DNA of 64,000 nt from Flagellimonas sp. HMM57 (GTDB lineage: Bacteria > Bacteroidota > Bacteroidia > Flavobacteriales > Flavobacteriaceae): assembly GCF_021390175.1 (NCBI RefSeq), contig NZ_CP090004.1, forward strand, positions 434,001-498,000, written 5' to 3'. The notes below the pieces were generated by a model. The model saw nothing but the letters and a program-made list of their open reading frames with translations. It had not been told where the DNA came from and did no database searches. This document shows, in pieces, positions 52,982 through 61,392 of this stretch; positions within the stretch are counted from its first letter, which is position 1, and each line of letters opens with the position of its first letter. The translations under genes were made by a program, and so were the position numbers.

Positions 52982-53872
52982 CTATTTCCCATTTCGGGGG
53001 TGTGCTCTTTGGTGAACCTTTTTAAGTTCGGCGATACTATTGTGCGTGTACACCTGCGTAGAAGCCAAACTTGAATGCCCCAATAGCTCTTTGACCGAAT
53101 TTAAATCGGCCCCTCTATTGAGCATGTGTGTTGCAAAGGTGTGCCGTAATATATGTGGACTCTTTTTCACCTTTGTCGATACCAAACTAAAATACTTATT
53201 TATGGTGCGATAAACAAGTGTTTCATAAATTTTAAGACCGCTTTTTGTTAAAAAGAGATAAGCTATGTCCTTAATGATTTTCAGTCCTTGCCTCAGTTCT
53301 AAATAATCCTGAAGTATTGATTCTGTAGATGGCAACAAGGGGAGAATACGCTCTTTGTTACGTTTTCCAAGCACTTTTATGGTTCCTTTTACATTATTCA
53401 CATCAACCAGTTTCAGGTTGACCAATTCTGTCCTGCGAATACCGGTAGTATACAAAAGTTCTATTATCAATTTATCACGAAGTCCCTCAAAATCATTTTC
53501 AAATGGTATCTCCGATAGTATTTTTTCCATCTCATTTTCTGAAAACGGAACTTCAATTTTTTTTTTTGTCTTAAGCGCTTTATGTTTTGCAAGCGGCGAA
53601 TCATTAATTTCTCCTATTTTTTGCAAAAACTTGAAGTAAGCTCGCAACGAAGAAATTTTTCTATTGATGCTTCTGGTATTGATTCCTCTATCAACAAGAA
53701 AAACGATCCAAGTTCTTATTATAGTATAGTCAACCTTATCTATAGATTGCAGTTCGTACTGCGCCACACAAAATTCAGCAAAGGCTTTTACATCGGTTTC
53801 ATAAGCACCTATGGTATGTTGGGAATAGTTTTTCTCCAATCCTAAATATGATACAAAAGCAGTTAAGTGCAT
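52982..53872 (-). CDS. xerC: tyrosine recombinase XerC/XerD-like
   Basis: The protein has 296 aa, normal for XerC/D. The N-terminal SAM-like core-binding domain covers about residues 1-85. The catalytic domain carries Arg-146 (TGIRRTEL), Lys-170, His-240/Arg-243 (HILRHTF), His-266 (LLGHSSL) and the nucleophile Tyr-275 (QVYTH). It resolves chromosome dimers at dif. It sits between rpsU and hpf with no phage or integron genes nearby, which supports the housekeeping Xer role rather than a mobile integrase. Flavobacterial Xer proteins are hard to divide into C and D, so the letter is tentative. Confidence 0.92.
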   Translation of the reverse strand: MHLTAFVSYLGLEKNYSQHTIGAYETDVKAFAEFCVAQYELQSIDKVDYTIIRTWIVFLVDRGINTRSINRKISSLRAYFKFLQKIGEINDSPLAKHKALKTKKKIEVPFSENEMEKILSEIPFENDFEGLRDKLIIELLYTTGIRRTELVNLKLVDVNNVKGTIKVLGKRNKERILPLLPSTESILQDYLELRQGLKIIKDIAYLFLTKSGLKIYETLVYRTINKYFSLVSTKVKKSPHILRHTFATHMLNRGADLNSVKELLGHSSLASTQVYTHNSIAELKKVHQRAHPRNGK

Positions 53873-53907
53873 ATTTCAAAGGTATCTAAATTAAAATATG
53901 GATGGTC

Positions 53908-53943
53908 AAAAAAAATCCCGTTCTAAAAAATTAGAACGGGATT
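53908..53943 (-). terminator. intrinsic terminator of rpsU
   Basis: A perfect 13-bp stem (53914-53926 with 53931-53943) has a 4-nt loop. On the reverse strand it is followed by a run of T (53915-53908, partly overlapping the stem). It lies 22 bp after the rpsU stop. Confidence 0.85.
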
Positions 53944-53964
53944 ACTATATTTTGAGAGAGAACT

Positions 53965-54159
53965 TTATATTTCTTCTTGGTCTCTTAAGCCTTGTATATA
54001 TTCGGCTTTTTGTATTTCAGCTCTGCGCTTTACCGAAGGTTTGGTAAACTGCTGTCTTTTTCTCAACTGACGCATGGTGCCGGTCTTATCAAACTTGCGC
54101 TTGAAACGTTTTAAAGCTCTATCGATGTTTTCTCCTTCTTTTACTGGTATTATTAACAT
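53965..54159 (-). CDS. rpsU: 30S ribosomal protein bS21
   Basis: The protein has 64 aa. It begins MLIIPVKEGENIDRALKRFK and continues with the Arg/Lys-rich helix RKFDKTGTMRQLRKRQQFTK, matching Bacteroidota bS21. In this phylum bS21, with bS18 and bS6, covers the 3' end of 16S rRNA and occludes the anti-Shine-Dalgarno sequence. The gene has a strong Shine-Dalgarno (54169-54176) unlike its neighbours, as described for autogenous control in Flavobacteriia. It is transcribed alone, with a terminator close behind. Confidence 0.95.
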   Translation of the reverse strand: MLIIPVKEGENIDRALKRFKRKFDKTGTMRQLRKRQQFTKPSVKRRAEIQKAEYIQGLRDQEEI

Positions 54160-54168
54160 GGGCTACAA

Positions 54169-54176
54169 CCTCCTTT
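54169..54176 (-). promoter_or_regulatory. strong Shine-Dalgarno sequence of rpsU (autoregulatory site)
   Basis: Reverse-strand AAAGGAGG lies 9 nt before the rpsU ATG, perfectly complementary to the 16S 3' end. Other genes in the window lack such a site. Known work on flavobacterial ribosomes links this to feedback: only ribosomes lacking bS21 expose the anti-SD and translate rpsU well. Confidence 0.85.
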
Positions 54177-54208
54177 CTTTAAAATTATTTCCCGTGTGAA
54201 CGGGGCTG

Positions 54209-54224
54209 CAAATATACAAATGTA
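54209..54224 (-). promoter_or_regulatory. candidate rpsU promoter (-7 elements)
   Basis: Two adjacent reverse-strand matches to TAnnTTTG: TACATTTG (54224-54217) and TATATTTG (54216-54209). They lie 50-65 bp before the ATG. No TTG at ideal spacing is present, so the exact element is uncertain. Confidence 0.4.
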
Positions 54225-54275
54225 ATCTATCCAAAAAAGCATAATTGCAAATTATTTTCAACCACTATGGATTTC

Positions 54276-55445
54276 TTAGGTATTTGGTGGTCGATATTCT
54301 TTTTTATCAATAATTATCTTAGCAACAATTTCTCGCAATATTTCTGACGTTCCCCCTCCAATTGGTCCCAATCGGCTATCGCGCAACATTCTTGCCATTG
54401 GGTAATCTTCAATATATCCATAACCACCCAAAAATTGAAGGCAATTGTAGATGACCTCATCAGCCATTTTGGTAGACTTAAGTTTTGATATGGTCGCTTC
54501 ACGCACTACATATTCACCTCTTTCCATTTTTGCCGTGACCGCATAATTGTACTGCTTGCACAAATCCATATCGGCATGCAGATCAACCAATCGGTGGCGT
54601 AGTGCTTGATATTGATCTATGGATTTTCCAAATGCCTCTCTTTCCGACATGTATTGGATAGCATAATCCAGGGCAAATTCTGCTCTAGCATGGGCATTGA
54701 TTCCCATGATCAAGCGTTCCAATGCAAAGGCTTCCATAATAAAGGTAAACCCCTTACCTTCTTCTCCCATAAGGTTTGAAGCTGGCACTTCTACATTATC
54801 AAAAGCCAACTCTGCGGTATCCGATGCCCTCCATCCTAGTTTATTCAATTTATTTGCGGAAACGCCTTTGCTATTCCTATCCACGATGAATATGCTTATG
54901 CCCTTATTGCCAGCTACTGGGTCGGTCTTAGCCGCCAGGATGATATAATCGCCATAAACACCATTCGTGATAAAAGTTTTTGAACCATTTATAATGTATG
55001 CGTCACCTTGGCGAACTGCCGTGGTTCGCATACCTGCAACATCACTTCCGCCAAAGGGTTCAGTGACTCCCAAACAACCTATTTTCTCACCATTTACACT
55101 GGGAATTAGATATGCTTTCTTTTGAGCTTCGTTACCATTTTTGTTTAAATGGGTCATGGCCAAGTACACATGTGCCCAGATAGCTGCAGCGAAGCCACCA
55201 GAATTGATTTTCTGCAACTCTTCCAATAATATCACGGTATAAAAGAGGTCAAGTCCCAGACCCTCAGAAGATTCAGGAGTAGCAAGACCAAAATAACCCA
55301 TGTCTGCAAACTTTTTCCAGATGAAACGGTCAATGGTTCCTGTTTCTTCCCACTTCTCAATATGTGGAACTACTTCTTTTTGCAAAAATTCTTTTAGGCT
55401 TTCCCTAAATAATTGATGTTCTTCAGTGAAGTACATACTGTTCAT
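54276..55445 (-). CDS. acyl-CoA dehydrogenase, IVD/LCAD-like catalytic layout
   Basis: The protein has 389 aa. It is an FAD enzyme introducing the alpha-beta double bond into acyl-CoA. The family signatures CLGVTEPFGGSDVAGM (FAD/substrate loop) and the C-terminal FLGGYGYIEDYPMARMLRD are clear. The catalytic Glu of short/medium-chain enzymes, which precedes GTSEI, is replaced here by Gly (IGGGTSEI). A Glu is present instead in FALERLIM, the position used by isovaleryl-CoA and long-chain dehydrogenases. The substrate is therefore more likely branched or long-chain. It lies 9 bp after the HhH gene. No other beta-oxidation gene is adjacent. Confidence 0.92.
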   Translation of the reverse strand: MNSMYFTEEHQLFRESLKEFLQKEVVPHIEKWEETGTIDRFIWKKFADMGYFGLATPESSEGLGLDLFYTVILLEELQKINSGGFAAAIWAHVYLAMTHLNKNGNEAQKKAYLIPSVNGEKIGCLGVTEPFGGSDVAGMRTTAVRQGDAYIINGSKTFITNGVYGDYIILAAKTDPVAGNKGISIFIVDRNSKGVSANKLNKLGWRASDTAELAFDNVEVPASNLMGEEGKGFTFIMEAFALERLIMGINAHARAEFALDYAIQYMSEREAFGKSIDQYQALRHRLVDLHADMDLCKQYNYAVTAKMERGEYVVREATISKLKSTKMADEVIYNCLQFLGGYGYIEDYPMARMLRDSRLGPIGGGTSEILREIVAKIIIDKKEYRPPNT

Positions 55446-55454
55446 AGCTTTTTT

Positions 55455-56324
55455 TTAAAGTGACAAATATAGAACTATTCTCTCTAGTTTTTCTGGTGGA
55501 AAACCCTCAACATTGATTAGTTCGTCGAAGGTATTAATTCTTCCGTTCATGGTTCGATATTCTACTATGCTGTTAGCTACCTGATAGGGAATATAGACCA
55601 AGCTTGATATTTGTTTTGAGGTAGCTGTATTGATGTTAATTTTTTGAATTACCGGAGGATTCAATACTTTATAATGATTCAAAAGTCGATGTACCACTTC
55701 GCTATCCAAACCATACACATCGAACAACTGTTCATCGATTAAAAAACCTCCTAATCTATCCCTAAATCTTACGATTCGTGCAGAAAGCTTATCCCCTATT
55801 CCATTGATTTTCTTCAAATCTTCCGCAGTAGCACTATTGATGTCCAAAACCTTGTATACGTTCGTTGTTTTAGGAGTATCGTTTTTTCTGGAAGAATATT
55901 CAATCCTTTTTTGTTTCCAATTAGGGAACTTGAATAACGGCGACAATACAGTCAACATGGAATCGGATACTTTAGTAATTTGTTGAAATTGCTCAGCAGA
56001 ATTTACAAACTGATTTGACTTCCTAAAAGCATGCAGCCTATCTATTTCTTCGGTTGACATTCCCAACGTATAGCCTTTGTAATCGGTAATATAGTTTGGA
56101 TTGAAGGAGTAAATGGTCTTAGCTTCTTTTTGAAGCGAAATCTTTTTGAGACTGTCCAATTTGAATTCCATCGCATTATCCACGAGCACATTGGATTTCT
56201 TTTGCGATGGATTTGCCTTTACATAGAAATAAACGCCTTGAAGGATAATTATTAGAGTGAGCAAAAAGAAAATCCCACTTCGTTCTTGCTTATTGAACTT
56301 GAAATGGGACTTAAACTTTTTCAA
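55455..56324 (-). CDS. ComEA-like helix-hairpin-helix protein, membrane-anchored
   Basis: The protein has 289 aa. One N-terminal transmembrane segment is at about residues 17-35. Three helix-hairpin-helix-like units follow: a degenerate one around TLGMSTEEIDRLHAFRKSNQ, a canonical one at LDINSATAEDLKKINGIGDK, and a final pair at ININTATSKQISSLVYIPYQ and INTFDELINVEGFPPEKLER. HhH units bind DNA without sequence specificity. Periplasmic ComEA proteins pull DNA in during natural transformation, and this larger multi-HhH form is common in Bacteroidota. It lies 9 bp from the dehydrogenase and 12 bp from the symporter, all on one strand. Confidence 0.85.
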   Translation of the reverse strand: MKKFKSHFKFNKQERSGIFFLLTLIIILQGVYFYVKANPSQKKSNVLVDNAMEFKLDSLKKISLQKEAKTIYSFNPNYITDYKGYTLGMSTEEIDRLHAFRKSNQFVNSAEQFQQITKVSDSMLTVLSPLFKFPNWKQKRIEYSSRKNDTPKTTNVYKVLDINSATAEDLKKINGIGDKLSARIVRFRDRLGGFLIDEQLFDVYGLDSEVVHRLLNHYKVLNPPVIQKININTATSKQISSLVYIPYQVANSIVEYRTMNGRINTFDELINVEGFPPEKLERIVLYLSL

Positions 56325-56336
56325 TACTTTATTATT

Positions 56337-58409
56337 CTATTTTTCTGAAGGTTGTTGTTTTTTGAAAAGCTTGTTGGTCTTCAGTTTCTGAAAATAATCG
56401 TTCAAGTCTTTCTTAACCTCACCGGACATTATGTAAAGCCCTATAATGTTAGGAAAAGACATAGCCAGTATCATCATATCGGAAAAATCCAATACGGCCC
56501 CAAGACTAACGGAAGCACCAACGACTACGAAAATCAAAAAGACCATTTTATAAACAAGCTCGGTCCTTCTGCTCTTTCCAAACAAATAGGTCCACGCTCT
56601 CATTCCATAATATGACCAAGAGATCATGGTGGAAAAAGCAAATAAGAATACTGCCAATGCCAAAACATAGGGAAACCAAGATATTTGACTTCCAAAAGCA
56701 TCAGATGTCAATTGCGCACCTGCCATACCTTCGACCTCGTGCATTCCTGTAAATATGAGTACTAAGGCAGTTAACGTACAAACAACCACGGTATCTATAA
56801 AAGGTTCTAAAAGTGCCACAAAACCTTCGGATGGCGGATGGTTGGTCTTAGCGGTGCTATGCGCAATCGCTGCAGAACCTACCCCGGCTTCGTTAGAGAA
56901 TGCAGCTCGTTGAAAACCAATGACCAATACTCCAATAATACCACCTTTAAGTGCAGAAGGACTGAAGGCACCTTCAATAATAGCACCGAATGCAGGACCA
57001 ATATTTTGAATGTTCATGATAATCACTGCTAAGGCGGCAACAATATAAATAGACGCCATTATAGGCACAACCCTACCTGTTACTTTGGCAATACTGTTTA
57101 TACCACCAATAATAACAACACCTACCAAGATTGCGGTCACTACTCCAAACCAGAAGCCATTTCCTGCCAATACAGGAAATTGTCCTGCAAGTTGTTCAAA
57201 GGATTGGTTGGCCTGGAACATGTTTCCACCGCCAAAGGAAGCACCAACGGCAAGTACAGCGAACAAGCCCGCCAATACTTTACCAAACCCTTTCATATTT
57301 CTTTTTTCAAGCCCGTAACGTAAATAGTTCATAGGACCTCCAAATACCCTACCATCGGGTAAAATATCCCGGTATTTAACACCGAGCGTACATTCCACAA
57401 ACTTTGATGACATTCCCAAAAGACCACAAACGATCATCCAAAAAGTTGCGCCTGCACCACCCAAAGAAACCGCAACGGCAACCCCGGCAATATTACCTAG
57501 ACCAACAGTACCAGATACCGCCGTTGCCAACGCCTGAAAATGTGTGACCTGTCCGGGTGCATCTGGGTCATCGTACTTGCCTTTTGCCAAATCGAGAGAA
57601 TGCTTAAACCCGCGAATATTGATAAAGCCCATTCGTATGGTAAAGAACGTAGCTCCTAAAACCAGCCAAATAACAATAAACGGTATTCCTTTGGTAACAG
57701 GGTCTCCATTTGGATGTGTGATCACTCTGGGTTCGGCGTACGTAACCTCTGCCAGAAAATGGGCGCCTTGCTCAATAACATGTTCCTGATTGTTTGAGTC
57801 ATAAATAACACCACCTTCTTCTGTGAGATGTTTTAGTGTTCCACTGGCAATCGACACTACGGTTTCATCGGGGCCATTGCCTTTAGAAACAATCGCAATT
57901 TCCTCTCCTTTTTTTACTTGGGAACTTTCTGGCTTTAGCCATTTTTTCAAGATGTATTTATTCTCTATGTCAGGTGACCAGTTTGGAATTGCAATACGCT
58001 CCTTATCGGCATACGCAACTGGGTCATAAATACCTATTGCCGCAAACGGATCCCAAAACAGAACAGAGCCAAGAGCGCTTACCGCAGGCGTCATGAAACC
58101 GTTGAAAACCTCGGTAATGGATTCGGTTTCTACTTTAAACACTTTGGTCACAATATCGCCGTTTGCATCGATGACCTTTACCGTGTAAGGAATACCTTCT
58201 ACCAAACCGGTCGCTTTTTCAGCGCTTAGCGGAGTACTCTGATTGCTCCACTTAAAAGTGTAGGGAGCTTTACCGCCATCTACCTTCAAGGATATTGCAC
58301 CATCATTTATGTTATTGGAAGGGTTTAAGGTTTTACCGGTTACTGTAAGTTCTTGAGAAATTCCTGAAACAACTATTAGAAATGTAAAAACAGAAAAGAA
58401 AACTTTCAT
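56337..58409 (-). CDS. sodium/proton:alanine symporter (AGCS) with extra N-terminal SprB-like and lipoyl-like domains
   Basis: The protein has 690 aa, about 150-200 more than typical AGCS carriers. Residues 1-19 are a signal peptide. Residues about 22-92 resemble a SprB-type/PKD-like repeat ([26 protein letters not shown]). Residues about 98-125 resemble the first AGCS segment ([20 protein letters not shown]). About 125-238 is an inserted soluble region including a biotinyl/lipoyl-like fold ([25 protein letters not shown]) without an attachment Lys motif. From about 241 the ordinary AGCS core continues ([51 protein letters not shown]). Function: uptake of alanine or glycine with Na+ or H+. 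The extra domains should lie in the periplasm. Confidence 0.88.
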   Translation of the reverse strand: MKVFFSVFTFLIVVSGISQELTVTGKTLNPSNNINDGAISLKVDGGKAPYTFKWSNQSTPLSAEKATGLVEGIPYTVKVIDANGDIVTKVFKVETESITEVFNGFMTPAVSALGSVLFWDPFAAIGIYDPVAYADKERIAIPNWSPDIENKYILKKWLKPESSQVKKGEEIAIVSKGNGPDETVVSIASGTLKHLTEEGGVIYDSNNQEHVIEQGAHFLAEVTYAEPRVITHPNGDPVTKGIPFIVIWLVLGATFFTIRMGFINIRGFKHSLDLAKGKYDDPDAPGQVTHFQALATAVSGTVGLGNIAGVAVAVSLGGAGATFWMIVCGLLGMSSKFVECTLGVKYRDILPDGRVFGGPMNYLRYGLEKRNMKGFGKVLAGLFAVLAVGASFGGGNMFQANQSFEQLAGQFPVLAGNGFWFGVVTAILVGVVIIGGINSIAKVTGRVVPIMASIYIVAALAVIIMNIQNIGPAFGAIIEGAFSPSALKGGIIGVLVIGFQRAAFSNEAGVGSAAIAHSTAKTNHPPSEGFVALLEPFIDTVVVCTLTALVLIFTGMHEVEGMAGAQLTSDAFGSQISWFPYVLALAVFLFAFSTMISWSYYGMRAWTYLFGKSRRTELVYKMVFLIFVVVGASVSLGAVLDFSDMMILAMSFPNIIGLYIMSGEVKKDLNDYFQKLKTNKLFKKQQPSEK

Positions 58410-58496
58410 TTATGAGAAGTTAGTTATATAAAAAACGAATGTAAGGGCAGCAATATCCTAAAAAAATTTAACGCAATCAAATTAAAAGAACTTTTA

Positions 58497-59513
58497 CTAT
58501 CCTATTTGAAACATTTCATTCAGTTTTCGAATTTGCTCTGGTCTACCTAAAACAATGACTTTACCCTTGGGCTGTAATTCTAAATCTGCTTCTGGATTAA
58601 TGATATAGTTACCGTTGGGTTCAATGTATCCTATTATGGTACAACCTGTTTGTCTCCTCAAATCCAAATCACGTATAGATTTGCAATCCACCAACTGGGT
58701 AAAATCCTCTATCTCTACCTCTTCCAAATTTGTAGTATGCTCACCTTCCATGGAAAGTTTATCCATAAACGTAATCAAATCTGGCATTACCACTAATGAG
58801 GCCATGTGGTCCCCTCCTATTTTATCTGGCATAATTACCTTGTCGGCACCGGCAAGCTCCAACTTGGACTGCGTTGTCACTTGGGAAGCCCTGCTTATAA
58901 TAAATAGCTTCTTGTTCAATTGTCGGGCAGAAAGCACAATGAAAAGATTCTCTGCATCATCTGGCAGTGCCGTTATGAGATAACGTGCTTTTTCAATACC
59001 TGCCTTTATAAGGACATCGTCTTCGTTTGCATCCCCTTCCACAAAAAGTATGTCTTCTTCATGATGCTCGATAACCTCTTTGTCCTTTTCGATGATAACA
59101 AACGGCCTTTTATATTCTTTCAACCGTTCGGCAGCTTGCATACCATTTCTTCCATATCCGCAGACTACAATATGATCGGATAAATTGTCTATTCGTTTTT
59201 TCACCTTTTTCTTTTTTAAAATCTTAAGCGAATTCCGTTCCAATAAATATTCTGTGATGACCGATAATGCAAAACCAAAAATGAATACACTGGTCACAAT
59301 TAAAAATACAGTAAAAATCTTGGCGCTTGGATCTAGAGGACGTACTTCTGAAAACCCAACTGTAGTGACCGTAATGATGGTCATGTAAATCGCCTCTATC
59401 CAAGTAAAGTCGGAAAGCGATTTATATCCAACGATACCAAATGTCAGCACGAGCAACATTAAAAAGAGGGCCAACGCTATTTTGGAACTTACTAATCTTC
59501 GTATCATGTTCAA
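58497..59513 (-). CDS. potassium-channel protein with RCK/TrkA-N domain
   Basis: The protein has 338 aa. Two membrane segments (about 12-30 and 68-90) flank a pore loop TITVTTVGFSEV, the K+ selectivity-filter position (usually TVGYG). After a basic linker, an RCK Rossmann domain begins HIVVCGYGRNGMQAAERL, with Asp/Glu-rich VEGDANEDDVLIKAGI, followed by a TrkA-C-like part (CKSIRDLDLRRQTGCTIIGY). The layout matches MthK/GsuK-type ligand-gated K+ channels. The filter variant GFSE is unusual but related variants occur in Bacteroidota. The start overlaps the end of the PspC gene by four bases, indicating coupling. Confidence 0.88.
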   Translation of the reverse strand: MNMIRRLVSSKIALALFLMLLVLTFGIVGYKSLSDFTWIEAIYMTIITVTTVGFSEVRPLDPSAKIFTVFLIVTSVFIFGFALSVITEYLLERNSLKILKKKKVKKRIDNLSDHIVVCGYGRNGMQAAERLKEYKRPFVIIEKDKEVIEHHEEDILFVEGDANEDDVLIKAGIEKARYLITALPDDAENLFIVLSARQLNKKLFIISRASQVTTQSKLELAGADKVIMPDKIGGDHMASLVVMPDLITFMDKLSMEGEHTTNLEEVEIEDFTQLVDCKSIRDLDLRRQTGCTIIGYIEPNGNYIINPEADLELQPKGKVIVLGRPEQIRKLNEMFQIG

Positions 59514-59737
59514 AGGTCAAATACCGAGGTTCTTTTGGTATAGACCAAATCTTTGATCCGTAACCAAAATGCTATAAAAAGGTATAGTGCAAAACCAAAT
59601 CCCAGTGTTGCAAAAGTTAAGTATATAAATGTAGTTCGCACCACTCTTGCGCGTATACCAAGCCGTTCGGCTATACGTCGACAAACCTCAAAACCTCTTT
59701 TTTGAAAGTAGTAGAGCGTATTGTAGAATAAACTCAT
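59510..59737 (-). CDS. PspC-domain small membrane protein
   Basis: The protein has 75 aa. The PspC layout is visible: a cytoplasmic start with CRRIAERLGIRARVVRTTFI, where PspC-like domains have a basic helix before the membrane, then a hydrophobic segment (YLTFATLGFGFALYLFIAFWL) and a short tail. PspC proteins sense envelope stress in Proteobacteria. In Bacteroidota small stand-alone members are common and undefined. It overlaps the K+-channel gene by four bases and follows the DUF2851 gene by 8 bp, forming a three-gene unit. Confidence 0.8.
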   Translation of the reverse strand: MSLFYNTLYYFQKRGFEVCRRIAERLGIRARVVRTTFIYLTFATLGFGFALYLFIAFWLRIKDLVYTKRTSVFDL

Positions 59738-59745
59738 GCCTAAAT

Positions 59746-61038
59746 TTATGTATTTCTATTCAATAAATGTACGCCCAACGCACATTGCAAGCATTTATTT
59801 TTTGAACAATATGCAGTGTACAATTGAATCTTGGACTGGCTTTCCAATGCATTTTTCGACTTTGAACCTATATCTTGAAAGCCTTTGATGATAGTATTTT
59901 GCTCACTTTTCATTGTTGAAATAAGCTCGTACAAATCATTGTTACCATCTTTTCCAAGATGTTTTGCGTAGCTAAATTTAAGCGGAACAATGGTATTGAT
60001 AATCAACAAATCGATAAAACTTTTGGACAACCTCTTTTTACTCTTTTTGGAAACCTTTCCAAAGGTAAAATGGGTTTCCCAGTAGACACTCGCAGTACCT
60101 TGAAAGACAGCATAGATATCTTGTAGTTGATTTACCTCCATCAATGTCGCAAAGAGATGTTGCTGTTTTGCATAGAGTTTGGCCAGTTGCGATAGGCGGA
60201 TTGTAGGGAAATTAATGGGGCGAAGACCAAAAAAATTGGGCCTTTCCAAAGCTGGTGAAAGCTCGTGCATATGTGCCAAATACCGGTATTCCTTTTTAAG
60301 TCGTAGATAATGGGCATCTGTATTATCGGTATGCTGCAACAACCCCAAATGTCCAAATAACAGGCTTTCCAACTGTTCTGGATTTGAACTTGTCTTTCGA
60401 ATTATTGAAAAATCCAGTTTTGAAGCTCTTTCCAAAAACAAATCCCCATTTACTTTAGTTCCAAAATTCTTCATCAATAGGACAAAAAGTACTGCTTCCC
60501 AATCATTATGGGTCTTCTGGAGCAAATTGTTGATCAAACTTGACTTCTGTTCCAAGCGCTCAAAATAAAGTCGGTCCAGCCAATTGTTGACCAAAAAAGT
60601 ATCGATTTCCACAAAATCATGCTCACAGTTTATAAAGTTGGATTTGGAATTATCGAGTAGACTTCGATACCTATCTAAAAGTTGCGATGGAACATATTTT
60701 TTCAATTCCAATGTTGGAATTTTGGAACCATCTTTCCTGAAAACAGCAATATCATCGTCCCAAACTACATGAAGTATTACATTATCGTAGTTCGAATCGG
60801 TCTCATGATGATGGGCGTACCAATCTGAAGATTTAATGTGCATTTCCACATTACCGGCCCATAATTGCCCATCTATATAGACTTTGGAATTAAAGAAATC
60901 TGGTCCCGTAAATTGATTTAGAAAACCTGAATCCTTGATTTCTAAAATTTCGTTATCGGTGGTCAACAATTGTTTGCTCTGAAGTTTATTGTTCCTCCAG
61001 ATGTAATAAAGTAGGTCTTCTCTCATTGATTTGGGCAT
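59746..61038 (-). CDS. DUF2851 family protein
   Basis: The protein has 430 aa, typical for the family. Landmarks: REDLLYYIWRNNKLQSKQLL at the start, then GPDFFNSKVYIDGQLWAGNV and EMHIKSSDWYAHHHETDSNY. Also present are NVILHVVWDDD, and LGVHLLNR near the C-terminus. The central WAGNVEMHIKSSDW region with conserved His/Asp residues resembles a metal-dependent nuclease-like core but is uncharacterised. It is a soluble cytoplasmic protein conserved across Bacteroidota. It is the first gene of the DUF2851-pspC-channel set. No clear promoter was seen in the 350-bp gap upstream. Confidence 0.88.
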   Translation of the reverse strand: MPKSMREDLLYYIWRNNKLQSKQLLTTDNEILEIKDSGFLNQFTGPDFFNSKVYIDGQLWAGNVEMHIKSSDWYAHHHETDSNYDNVILHVVWDDDIAVFRKDGSKIPTLELKKYVPSQLLDRYRSLLDNSKSNFINCEHDFVEIDTFLVNNWLDRLYFERLEQKSSLINNLLQKTHNDWEAVLFVLLMKNFGTKVNGDLFLERASKLDFSIIRKTSSNPEQLESLLFGHLGLLQHTDNTDAHYLRLKKEYRYLAHMHELSPALERPNFFGLRPINFPTIRLSQLAKLYAKQQHLFATLMEVNQLQDIYAVFQGTASVYWETHFTFGKVSKKSKKRLSKSFIDLLIINTIVPLKFSYAKHLGKDGNNDLYELISTMKSEQNTIIKGFQDIGSKSKNALESQSKIQLYTAYCSKNKCLQCALGVHLLNRNT

Positions 61039-61392
61039 AAGGTTTTACTTGAGAGTGGGGCTTGAACAACCAGTAAAACCGAAATATCTGTTTTTGGAAT
61101 TCACAAAGGCCAAAAAGCAGTATTTGAATCACATACATCAAATATGCAAATTATAACCCATCATCTAAAATTTTATTTTTTTGGGTTACCCGTTATAAAT
61201 TAATTTTCCATCTCCCCCGGTATTGAACAAAGGAATATCTAGCTGCGGTATCCTTTCCGTTTTTAGGACAGTTCCAAAAAATTCCGTCAACTCAAAATGG
61301 CCATTCGTCAAACGAATGGGGGTATCCGTTCATTTTGCTTCTTAACTATCACCAAGAAATCTCAATTTGTGTAAAACTAAAATTACATAAAG
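61039..61392. other. divergent intergenic region
   Basis: 354 bp with no supported gene on either strand. It contains one clear palindrome (61301-61319) and must hold promoters for the DUF2851 operon and the BspA-like lipoprotein, but no exact TAnnTTTG element with a partner was found. Confidence 0.4.
61301..61319. promoter_or_regulatory. perfect 8-3-8 dyad upstream of the BspA-like lipoprotein gene
   Basis: CCATTCGT-CAA-ACGAATGG, 74 bp before the ATG at 61393. It lacks a following T-run on either strand, so an operator is more likely than a terminator. No regulator gene is adjacent. Confidence 0.4.

Noticed and set aside
52982..53872. Mobile-element integrase at the tRNA cluster
   Set aside because: The recombinase has the Xer size and sits between rpsU and hpf, with no attachment repeats, phage genes or composition change around it.
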